DNA of 64,000 nt, taken from Cytospora piceicola. Lineage: Eukaryota; Ascomycota; Sordariomycetes; Diaporthales; Cytosporaceae. The stretch lies in the NCBI GenBank assembly GCA_023375675.1, contig JALQBC010000006.1, positions 1,116,001 through 1,180,000 on the forward strand. Direction: 5' to 3'. The notes under the pieces were generated by a model that was not told the origin of the DNA, made no database searches, and saw nothing but the letters and a program-made list of their open reading frames with translations. Numbering within the stretch: the first letter of the stretch is position 1; each line of letters opens with the position of its first letter. Both the position numbers and the translations under genes were made by a program. Shown piece after piece: positions 50,507 to 59,482 of the stretch.

Positions 50507-51015
50507 TCACAACTGACCCACGACGAGTCCTTGTTGCCTCTGGATGTTTCGAGTAAGACTTCCAAGGACCCGAGGCTGGCGATGGCTTGGTCTGTCAAGG
50601 GCCGTGGGGGTGAAAGGCACATATAGGACCAGAACGGCGGCGGTGGATTCGACCACAGAGAGGAGCCCCACAATACCGTAGAGATCAGTGGTATTGTTGG
50701 AGTTCATAAACGTCACAGCAAAGATCAGCCGAAGTGAAACGATTCTGCAGCCTCTGTGTTCGTGGTGTTTCCATCAGCATTTCCGAGTGAGCAGTGGGAG
50801 CTTATGGATGATGATACTTACAGAAGACCCACGAGGAGCACGATACTGACACCTAGCTTCTTCCTCTTTGTGGTTTGAGGTCCCCAGATGGTTCGCTGGG
50901 AAGGTCAAATATGACCAATTCAACAGACAGCTTGATCACAGTTATCCATTCCAGTAGGATGGCAGTCTTGATGAAGGGAGCCACGATCACATAACAGCAG
51001 TCGTAATCCCAAAGG
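50507..51015 (-). pseudogene. broken fungal-rhodopsin-domain membrane protein (PTH11-like)
   Basis: Reading the minus strand, YVIVAPFIKTAILLEWI (about 51012-50945) is a signature of the fungal integral-membrane rhodopsin-like family. It is followed by LSVELVIFDLP, then QRTIWGPQTTKRKKLGVSIV, then LLVGLL, a well-formed intron (50754-50821: GTAAGT donor, GCTGATG branch, CACAG acceptor), and a last exon with CRIVSLRLIFAVTFMN, DLYGIVGLLSVVESTAAVLV and a tail ending VVGQL-stop. Two defects are visible: about 70 residues expected after LLEWI are missing, and a single-base frameshift lies between VIFDLP and QRTIW (about 50898). I found no intact N-terminal helices upstream. No RIP signature is evident, so it died by deletion and indel. 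Confidence 0.75.
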
Positions 51016-51979
51016 GTTGGTAATTTCTGGGTACTAGGATCCAAGATAGTAAATCTGTTATGTTTGGGAGACGATCATCCCAACGGTATACCATAAATCC
51101 AGGTGTAAAAGATGCCTAAGGGTATGTGCCAATTCTAGGCGATCAACAGCCAGTAGAAGACCTGCACAACACTGTCAGAAGTCGATTCAGCAGGGGAAAT
51201 TGATGGTCTCTTATGGGTTCTCTACAAGAGAAAATACGGTAATGACTGGTAACGATTAGCTACCCTAGGGTAGACGCAGGGTTGGCATCTGGAGACTTTG
51301 GAATATACAACCATCGATCACTGACAGTCCCGAATGTAGAACTTCCGCCTGCAGATGACAAGGCACGTGGCCCAAGACTTGGCCCACTGTGGCTAGCGCT
51401 TGCATAGAGAAGAGGAGCAATGGCATATTGAACGTCTGCGAGGCTAGCTCGGAAGCTGGTTGTGCATGAGAATGATTTCAGGCGAGTAAAGTCAGAGGAG
51501 GTCCTTTAGATCAGCTCTAAACTTGCGTTCCTTATATGATTTCATCGCCGTGGTGCTTCCCTCCCCCTCCCGCAATCTTGAGAGAGTGCTATAAAAGGCA
51601 CAAGCTTTACTAATTACTGGGCTACCCAATGACTGGGCATATTGGCGACGATTACACATGAGCTGCATAAAAGAAGACAACTGTCTCCATATCAATAAGC
51701 CCTGCATGGGTTACACACATAAAATATGCTTACGTAGTATACGAGCCTGCACTTGAGTGTACTTACTTCATCCATGGTAGTCTTCAGGCGGCCAGAACCA
51801 TGCTATGCCTCCGAACATGTCACCTCATATTCCTGACCTGGGCCCCATGATTACCGATTCAAATATTGATGGCACGGAGGCAACACTCGATTTGAGAGGT
51901 GTTACAGCAACAAATGCCTGGTCATAATATTGTCTGCAAACAACTCATACCCACAGCCCAGCCGATAATTAGACCTCCT
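51016..51979. other. intergenic, degraded N-terminal part of the rhodopsin-like gene possible
   Basis: A minus-strand stretch LGIFYTWIYGIPLG followed by a stop (about 51118-51075) may be a residue of an earlier transmembrane segment of the broken gene. TACCCTAGGGTA lies at 51261-51272. No other gene supported. Confidence 0.4.
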
Positions 51980-52465
51980 TCACTCGGGAAGGTTCACAGC
52001 CTCACCGGTCTCCAGAAGGTACGGAGTGTCGTATCCGATGTAAATTGTGGACTTGGACAAGTCACACCACTTCTCCTCATCCTTGACGGCCTTGCCTGCC
52101 CAGTCTGGATCCGCATTCATGCTGGTAAGCGCATTGATATCATACATCCAGTACTCTAATACGCAGTCAAAGTCTCCAACCTGCCAGTTAGGACGGAATT
52201 TCGACAGCTCCTCCTGCAACGCAGCGCCCAATTCGATAGGGGTGACAAACTTGAACAAGAATGTTAGTATACGGGTTGGAATTATGGACCGGTATATTTC
52301 CCCAGCACCCACAAGTGTATACTTCTTGATGCCATGCCTCTTGAATATGGGAATAGCAGCTGGGAGGTGCTCGTGGGTTAGCCACTTCAGGAAGTCTTCG
52401 TGAGAGACTCCCTTCTGTCGGTAGTGGCCGACGGTGTACTTGATAAGCCGTCCTTGGTCGGCCAT
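51980..52465 (-). CDS. EthD-domain (dimeric alpha-beta barrel) protein
   Basis: Uninterrupted 161-residue frame. The N-terminal beta strand and helix read LIKYTVGHYRQKGVSHEDFL, then KWLTHEHLPAA, with the conserved His in THEH. The C-terminal half has FDCVLEYWMYDINALTSM, then DPDWAGKAVKDEEKW, the usual EthD ending in which a DE(A/E)KF/W motif follows the second strand. Size fits the family (110-160 residues). In fungi, EthD proteins serve as decarboxylases or cyclases on aromatic polyketides, or have unknown roles; the substrate here is unknown. The start at 52465 is the first ATG and gives full domain coverage. It is divergent from the membrane-protein gene at 53509, with a 1.04-kb shared upstream region. 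Confidence 0.85.
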   Translation of the reverse strand: MADQGRLIKYTVGHYRQKGVSHEDFLKWLTHEHLPAAIPIFKRHGIKKYTLVGAGEIYRSIIPTRILTFLFKFVTPIELGAALQEELSKFRPNWQVGDFDCVLEYWMYDINALTSMNADPDWAGKAVKDEEKWCDLSKSTIYIGYDTPYLLETGEAVNLPE

Positions 52466-53508
52466 GTTGCTTGTGTGCCGTGCTGGGAGCCGCGGAGATC
52501 AGGGATTTTTTTAAGGAATTAGTAAAAGAAGGTGGTGTAGAGAAACAACAGAGTTTGACGTGCTTTGAAGTACACAGGCCACTTAAATACGCAGATTGGT
52601 GTTGACAGAGAAATGCTCGGTCCGCCCCCATTTCAGTGTCCCCTCTCACAACCAGATCGCTTTGAATCCTGGATGCATCTTCAAACCAACAGGAACTTGT
52701 GAGCAGCCACTGACAGTGGCCCTTGAAGTGGAGTCTAAGATGTGACTTTCCCGCAGCCAACCGAGATAGATATATATTGGCCCGTTGGTGGCGGTCTTAC
52801 GAACCTTTCAGGATGATCTTGTGCTACCTGACGCAATGACTGGCTGCCAGTCCATGGTTAGCAACCAACAGCGAATAGTATCTGCACAACTCACATGCAT
52901 AAGGTCGACGACACCACATCGCAAACTATGTACAAAGAATGGCTAGAAAGTCATCCCGGCAACTTAACCTCACTTTTCCGTAATCGGACCGACCTTAATG
53001 TGACATTCAACAGCGTAGACTACCATGATGAGGCCTGCAGGAAAGCATATGTAAGTATGTCTCCGGACTCAAACAACGATCTAGTTGGTACATATGGGAA
53101 CTGGAACACAGCCGGAAACTTCCAAAAATGGGAGACTGAACTTCACCTACCCGTGACTGTGAGTAAGAAAAAGTGGCACAGTAAGTATATTCCTCGGCTT
53201 TTGAAAGCTTGGAGGTAGGATGTCTCTCAGACGGGGGCCACGATGACAACAAGGCGCCGTTGGTCCGGACATGGCCTATCACAAGCTCTCACTCGATCTC
53301 ATGATTCTGAGCCCCTGATATTGCGTCAAGTTTGTTACCTCTTCATCAGCATTTTAATGAAGCCCAGATCCTCCCCTCGTTGTTCTTCTTTCACCCTCTC
53401 TCTTCTCCGTCCAGATCACCAACAATACGTCAGTGTGCCTCGCTCTCCACACATCACCAATTTATATATCACGATTGACTCCACGAAATCGCGGCATAGC
53501 TTTTCATC
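52466..53508. promoter_or_regulatory. divergent intergenic region between the EthD and DUF1772-like genes
   Basis: The region is upstream of both genes, so it should hold both promoters. A TATA-like ATAGATATATATTGG lies near 52766-52780, about 300 bases upstream of the EthD start. A 107-codon frame at 52895-53218 (+) has balanced composition but no recognisable domain, so I do not call it a gene. On the DUF1772 side, an upstream ATG at 53357 opens an out-of-frame reading frame that runs past the main ATG, a possible translational brake if transcription starts before it. Confidence 0.45.
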
Positions 53509-54030
53509 ATGGCCTCAAAGCTATTCTTCGACCCCCTCGTGGCCCTCCGCGCAGGGCCCCTTGTCTCCTCTACCTGCACGCTCCTCTTCGCCTACGAGCA
53601 GCACTTTTTCCTATCGCTCCTCAACCGGCCGCAGATCCGGCATCACTCTAAGCGCTTCCTTCCGGCGTACTTTACTATCTTCTTCCAGGAGGGTGTTGCC
53701 CAGGTCTTTGGTTTCCTAGGTATCACAGCCGCCACCTCGCTAGCAAACCTGTACTGGCATGAAAGTGGCAGCAGCTCTACCCTGGGCGAGAGTGGTTCGT
53801 ACTGGTGTTATGCGGCCGCCGCGGGCCTTGCAGCCAGTCACCTTCTTTACACGCCACTGGTAGCGGGGCCGGTATACGCGATCAGGGGAGATAAGGAGTT
53901 GCGGAAGGGCAGGGACGTGAATGATGAGTTGGATGATTGGCTCTGGGCGAATCGGTTAAGGGGTCTGACGGTCGATTTGGCCGCGTGGGTAGTTGCGGTT
54001 GTCGCTGTGGGAAAGACTCTAAGTGCTTGA
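53509..54030 (+). CDS. DUF1772/anthrone-oxygenase-like integral membrane protein
   Basis: Single-exon, 173 residues, start context TCATCATGGC. Four hydrophobic segments are visible: about 8-28, 58-80, 98-122 (YCYAAAAGLAASHLLYTPLV region) and 150-170 (LTVDLAAWVVAVVAVGKTL). The last part has the pattern typical of DUF1772 proteins: a Pro/Thr-containing third helix, a polar linker (RGDKELRKGRDVNDELDDWL), then W-x3-N-x2-R (WANRLRG) leading into the final helix. Members include fungal anthrone oxygenases, small membrane-bound proteins in anthraquinone pathways, and many uncharacterised proteins. I assign the architecture, not the reaction. Its EthD neighbour is suggestive, because those two activities occur together in some polyketide clusters. 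Confidence 0.55.
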   Translation: MASKLFFDPLVALRAGPLVSSTCTLLFAYEQHFFLSLLNRPQIRHHSKRFLPAYFTIFFQEGVAQVFGFLGITAATSLANLYWHESGSSSTLGESGSYWCYAAAAGLAASHLLYTPLVAGPVYAIRGDKELRKGRDVNDELDDWLWANRLRGLTVDLAAWVVAVVAVGKTLSA

Positions 54031-55664
54031 GAGCCACATAGGTACACAATCTTGTCTGATCTGACATATGCTTTCCCCGTACGAGTAAATCCCGGCATAT
54101 GAAAATTCGACAACAGGGACTGTGGCGGAATTGATAACCCACGTGGCGTCAGCCAGTACTACATCAGTACGGAAAGGTGAGATTGAGGACGCCCACGGTA
54201 TAAATATGAGCTCCCGACAGTCAAGCATGAGCAGATACTGGATGAGAAACAGGTACATTGGTGGGCAGTCCCTGCCTAAGTCTCAAGTGAAGTTGACTCC
54301 TTGTATGTTCACCCGTGATATGAAGGCCACAAACTTGGATGTGACTGTGCCTATGTGATGAAGTTCCTGATCACTCCATAAAATTGAACATTGTAAAATC
54401 TACTCCAGGGTCTTCCCTCCTTCACCTGCCCCAGACTTGACTATCATCGGCTGTGTTGAAGGATAGTAGCTCGCAGTTGTTCGCCCTACAAGCTCTGCTA
54501 GTCACCTCCGTCCCTATCAGCTGGTACGCAGTTTTCTTACGTCCGGTACTGGCCCTGGTGAGTTCTATTGACACTCATGCACGCAGGCGACTCCATGACC
54601 CAAAGTGTATTGACTACATACGTTCTACTACTCTAGCCCAGCTTCTATGAGTCTTAAAGAGGGGCAGACAAATACCTCCGAGTAAGACAGCAACTAGTTC
54701 CGCCTCTTCGGCAATTGTTTGAACCCCGGTCCTTGCTGTCCAACGAAGCGAGGGGTTTGGGTATCATTTCCCGTTCATTATTGAAAAAATACCTGTTGGA
54801 ACTGGTAGCTTGATATGAGAAATGGGCCAGCGCCGGGTCAAATTTCGCACTTGGCTTTTATCAAAGCCATAGGGGACGTTCTTACTTTGTCATCACTCCC
54901 AGTGCTTAGCACTTGGTTTACGCTTACCAGGGAAAACATACCACCTGGACGTCAAGAAAGGAAGCAGTCGCCGCTCGCGAAAGATTCGGAGTACATGATC
55001 GCCGTCTCCGTCGAGCCAAACAGCCCGAGTCTTCATTGCTGTGGACCAGCCTGGCACTTGTTGGTATGGACGTCTCCCCAACCCGGCCTCTCTTTAAGGG
55101 GTGCTGGGAGCGGCAAGGTGCACATTGCCGTGCGACCTGAACGTGGTGGTGGTAAAAGGCCGCTGGAATATGATCTGGATCGTGTGGGCTTATTCCACCT
55201 TTCACCAGACAAACTTGTGGCTTACTTGCTCTCGTTACTATGTATTTCATTCTACCGTTCATCGTTGCTTAGCGTGTTTGGAAATAAGCAGAGGAATCGA
55301 ACCATCATTCTTGAGCCTTTGACTTGTATTCAGCAACTATAAAGGTTACGCTATTTTGAGGGCCTCTGGTCATCCGCTCGCCTCTAAAACAGATATTTTT
55401 GATTCCCACCCCTTATAATCCCTCCTCTTGGGTGTCACGGGTACTTTGGACCAGTTGTAGTCAACAGACATGTCTTCGTCGAAGCCCCGAGTCCACCATG
55501 CAACCCACTGTGTACAAACATTCCATCACTACTGATTCTGTGCAGGTTTTTTAAGTTCGGGCAAAAGCCTTATTCGAGATTGAGCAACAAATAAATTTAT
55601 CAAATTCGACAGCCCGAACTGAGACTACCTATTTTCGCCAGACATACTAAGTACATACATAAAT
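54031..55664. other. intergenic, no gene supported
   Basis: Open frames at 54815-55342 (+, 175 codons) and 54924-55262 (-) overlap and neither resembles a known family. A GTTTGAACCCCGGTCC stretch near 54716-54732 recalls a tRNA T-arm but lacks the partner acceptor stem. Some of this may be old coding DNA. Confidence 0.45.
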
Positions 55665-56866
55665 CTACCCTAACTTCCTCTCCAGCGCGTGCTTATTCAA
55701 CAAAGCCAGCGCATTCCCCCTCAACGCATCCGCCGACACCTTGGGGCCCCTCACATCCCTCTTGACAAACTTGGTATGCTCCAGAACGATGTGGTCGATG
55801 GCCACCTGCGGGGCATACGGGTAGTCGCTCCCGAACAGCACGCGCGACGCGTCCCCGCCGGTGAAGTCCAGCAGCGCGTTGAGCTGCGCGGGCGTGGTGC
55901 TCAGCGCGATGTCGTAGTAGAAGCGCGCCACGTCCCTCTTGGCCTGCAGGACGCCCACGGGGAACTTGGACGCCATCTCGGGCATCATCAGGCTGCCGAT
56001 GGCCCGCGTCCCCACGAAGGGCAGCGCCCCGCCCGCGTGGCTGAGGATGAAGTCCACGTCCGGGGCGTCCCGCACCGTGCCTGTCACGACCAGGTCCACG
56101 GCCGTGCGGGTCGTCGCGAGCGGGTAGTCGAGGATGGGCTGTGGGAGGCACCCGCCGATGAACTTGGGCGTTACGTCGAGGATGGTCGGGTGGATGAACA
56201 CCAGGGCCTTGTATTTCTGGAGCCGCTCCCAGACGGGCTTGAAGTCCGGGTGCCCGAGGAGCTTGCCGCCGTAGCTGGTGAAGATGGTCACGCCGTTGCA
56301 TAGCCGCTGCTCCGTGTAGAGGAAGTCGAGCTCCTCGAGGACGCCCTCTAGGTCCTGGAAGTCGGGGACGACACCGAAGAAACCAAATGCGTTGTTGTAT
56401 TTTGGGTCGGTGGCCAGGTCGCCGAGGTAGTTATTGAAGCTGCGGGCCATCTTGCGCGCTTCAGGACCTGTACCGGCAATAGCAGCTCCGGGGGTCGAGA
56501 CAGACAGGATTCCTAAGGTCGGAAGGGTCAGTTCTTCACTCAGAGACAAAGGGCATTGCGTTACCAACCCAGTGTTGTACCGATCCCACTCATTGACTCG
56601 AGACAGGTCTCAGGCGTCCATTCCGGCGTCGGGAATCCCGATGGGTTGCCCTGGAGAACAGATGGTCAGCACATGGGACTAGGCCTTGTGGATCTCTCGC
56701 CGCTTACTCCGGCTTTGTTTAGCTCTGCCAAATACTCTGGCGGTAGGGCATGAATGTGAGTGTCGACTCTACCCTCGCCTGCTTCTATCCTCGATGCCCT
56801 CGCGGCCGCGAATCTGACCCCCTTTCTCATCACCGCCTGTACGAGCTTCGTCGCATATTGGCCCAT
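55665..56866 (-). CDS. amidohydrolase-2 family metal-dependent hydrolase/decarboxylase
   Basis: Three exons on the minus strand: 56708-56866, 56569-56650 and 55665-56512, giving 362 residues. Intron 1 (57 bp) has donor GTAAGC, CTGAC branch and CCAG acceptor. Intron 2 (56 bp) needs the unusual donor GTTGGT to stay in frame, with CTGAC branch and TTAG acceptor. Signature motifs are in order: VDTHIHALPPEYL (metal-binding HxH) in exon 1, PEWTPETCLESM in exon 2, then ILSVSTPGAAIAG, ALVFIHPT (metal His), FILSHAGGALPF (active-site His) and VLFGSDYPYAP (metal Asp). This is the ACMSD / gamma-resorcylate-decarboxylase type of Amidohydro_2; many fungal members decarboxylate aromatic or polyketide acids. 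Exon 3 is very GC-rich, which creates long antisense frames. The first 33 residues before VDTHIH are unusual and the start is less certain. Confidence 0.85.
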
Positions 56867-58516
56867 GGTGTTGGGCTGTGGTGTGACTGATCAGCCGCAA
56901 GCGAACGTATGAATACCAATCGAAGCTATGAGGATCGCATCGGTGTAATTGACGAGAGCTAGAGAGTTAGGAAAGCCAGATGCCAATAATCCATAGCAAA
57001 TTTCATAAGTTGGCCCACTCATCCTCCAGGAGCGGCATGCCTGGGTAGGTACTTAGGTATATATCTCAGGGTCCAGGCCTTAACTTCACAACCGTCTGGC
57101 GGCAGCTCACTTCGCCGACCACTCGGATATCGGTCCCAGTGGAGGCGATCACCTACCTAGGTAGGGCATTCACCGGTCTGATGCGTGAATGTGCCAGCAG
57201 CCTCAATAAATTTGGACCGCGGTGGACCTTGTATTCTGTTTCGGTACCCGAGAAGGTCCGGGGGACCAGTTGACTCGAGCCGGCCGTAGCTACTGCATGC
57301 CCGGGACCGGGAGAAACCTATCCTATTCCCAGTGTGGGATATGTGAATAGATCGGTAAAAGGTACAAGACCTAGGCTTCTGAACATCGTCCTTGGACAGC
57401 GGCCTCTTGGAAGTCCTAACCCTGGGTCTAACCTCCGACCTCATCTCCAGATTCCATGTTTGAGCCTCTGCGTTTTATCTTGATCTTCGAAAAGAACATT
57501 CTGTTAGACTCGCATTCATCATCACTATCTACTTCAACAGCCCTTGAATTACTTCCTCATCGGGTTCGTGGACCCAGCGTTGTGGGTCGGGTGTCACCCG
57601 GGTTCAAGCTCTTGCACGTGTCGGGATGCTCTACTTTCTTGCTGTGCATCATTGGTGCCATATATTCTTTACTCTGAATCTCAGTAAAATTTTGCATAGG
57701 TCTCAAGATTTGAGGAGCCGGTCAGCGGTAGTGTGTTGTAGTGTGTTGTATTTTGCTGGCGGGATGAGCAATTTAATTTGGTTTCAAGCACAGCACTACC
57801 CTAGGGTAATAGTGCTCTTATTGCTCTTGAAATGGTGGACATTGTATTCAATGTATTACCGACTCTATATTACCGTGTATTGCTAATACGTTTGATACAC
57901 TGATTATGGTACGACCGATTGACAAATGACTTTTTCCTTAGCACTTGGGATGATTATGTCCGTTGAATTCGGTGTGCCAGTTACAGGGTCGCGTGACTGT
58001 GTTTGGATCACAATGTCAATGATACAGAAATGGCACTTTGCATAGCAATGTTCATGAAAAACTCGGAGAATATCAATTGATCCGTGTATATTCATTCAAA
58101 TCTCTAGGAAAGCATCGTCAGGCAGGACCATGGATCGGAAATTTCTACTACTCACAAAAAGAGTTACAGTGCTCAGAAATCGCATCCATTTGAAGTGATA
58201 ACATGTCCCTGTAGCATAGGAAAGCCTTGCACGATGTCACGGTTTATATTTCCTACATTGACCAGCATGACCATGCCTCACAAAGCATGCGATAGCATCA
58301 GTTACTCCAAGGCCATATGGATATAAGACAGGGTACAATTCGCAAGTGAAGACGAGAAGCCTAATTCAAATTGAATATTTTGGAATTTCAGAACTCCAAG
58401 GGGTATCATTTACATATTCCGTTTCCAAATAACTCCGTCCTTCATAATACCGCCAAATTCAAGGGCTCCCAACCCGCGTACGCAATCTGACATACCTAAT
58501 TTGGTAATGCCAGCCC
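56867..58516. other. intergenic between the amidohydrolase and the disordered-protein gene
   Basis: Upstream side of the amidohydrolase. Contains TACCCTAGGGTA (57797-57808), ACCTACCTAGGTAGGG (about 57151-57166) and a duplicated GTAGTGTGTT. Frames at 57157-57444 (-) and 57456-57677 (+) have no recognisable features. I see no gene. Confidence 0.5.
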
Positions 58517-59482
58517 TTAAGCACTCTCCTTATCCTCAGGGATGTTGTCCTCCCGCGAGGCGTCACCAAGACTGCCCGACTTGAAGTACTTCCCCATGTC
58601 CCGATACCGCGACAGATCGCCTCCGACCGACGAAGCATCCACCACACCGACCGGCCTGTACTGGCTCGCACCAAGATGCTCCAGAAACTCCTTAGGCTCG
58701 CGGGCCTCCATCCTGCGCGTGCCGTGGTACGTCCGCTCCAGCTCCTCCCGCGAGTCACAGGGGACCGTAACCATCTTCCTCCCGATGCCGTGTCTCCAGC
58801 TGCGACTGTACGGGGAATCCGCAAACTCGTTGACAGACTCATCACTGCTCTTGGACTCACAGCCCTCTTCCGAGCTGGAACTGCCGCCCTTCTCGATCAC
58901 AGGCCGCGCACGGCCCCGGCGCGCCGCCGCAACTCCCTCCCCCCTTGCTCGCTGCTCCCGTACCCTGCGGAGGCTCTCCCTCCACTCCTCCCGCTCCGTG
59001 ATCTCCGTAGCCACCTGGGGCGGGCACGTGGAGTCGAAATGGGAGCCGAGGTCAGCCATCACGCCGCTGGGCCTCACGCCGTCGTTGTTTCCCGTAACCC
59101 TCGTGCCTCGTCGCCTCCTCTCGCCCCGCGGCAGCCCCTCCGCCGCGGCGCTCGGCGGGATCGCCTCCCAGGAGGATGCGGAGCGGTCGTCGTCGCCGTC
59201 GTTGTCGCTCGTGGTCGCGGACCGGATGTCCGGCTCGACGATGCCCAGGCCCTCGGGGGAAGGCGGCTTGTACCGGGGGTAGGTAGGTCTCGGGGGGTCG
59301 ACTCGGTGTGCCGTGCGCTCGCCGAGGGCAAGGTTGGCGACTTTGGGCGGCAGGACTTTGTGGGCTTTGTTCTCGATGGCCTTCTTGGCGTCGGTGACCT
59401 TGGTGGTGGCCGCCGAGACGGTTTGTTTGGCTTTCTCGAGAAGGGAGAGCTCCTTTGGAGGAGAGGGTTGGTTGAGAGACAT
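58517..59482 (-). CDS. protein of unknown function, largely disordered
   Basis: Uninterrupted 321-residue frame, rich in charged residues and Ser. N-terminal 15-45 is an amphipathic Lys/Ala helix (LLEKAKQTVSAATTKVTDAK). This is followed by a Pro-rich stretch (PPRPTYPRYKPPSPEG), an acidic DNDGDDD patch, an RRRR basic patch, an Arg/Glu helical segment (about 165-200), and a Ser/Glu tract (SSSSEEGCESKSSDES). The best candidate for a conserved block is near the C-terminus: EFLEHLGASQYRPVGVVD, then DLSRYRDMGKYFKSG. I recognise no family or targeting signal. Codon use looks coding, and the antisense frame of similar length is its GC-rich shadow. The start is the first ATG; no intron is needed. Confidence 0.6.
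   Translation of the reverse strand: MSLNQPSPPKELSLLEKAKQTVSAATTKVTDAKKAIENKAHKVLPPKVANLALGERTAHRVDPPRPTYPRYKPPSPEGLGIVEPDIRSATTSDNDGDDDRSASSWEAIPPSAAAEGLPRGERRRRGTRVTGNNDGVRPSGVMADLGSHFDSTCPPQVATEITEREEWRESLRRVREQRARGEGVAAARRGRARPVIEKGGSSSSEEGCESKSSDESVNEFADSPYSRSWRHGIGRKMVTVPCDSREELERTYHGTRRMEAREPKEFLEHLGASQYRPVGVVDASSVGGDLSRYRDMGKYFKSGSLGDASREDNIPEDKESA

Noticed and set aside
54700..54760. Possible tRNA based on a GTTTGAACCCCGG T-arm-like stretch
   Set aside because: No matching acceptor stem, D-arm or anticodon arm could be drawn around it.
54815..55342. 175-codon frame between the DUF1772-like and amidohydrolase genes
   Set aside because: No recognisable domain, competing frames on both strands, and no convincing start context.
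55689..56303. 200-codon frames antisense to and in an alternative frame of the amidohydrolase
   Set aside because: They are by-products of the GC-rich third positions of exon 3; the amidohydrolase frame carries all catalytic motifs.
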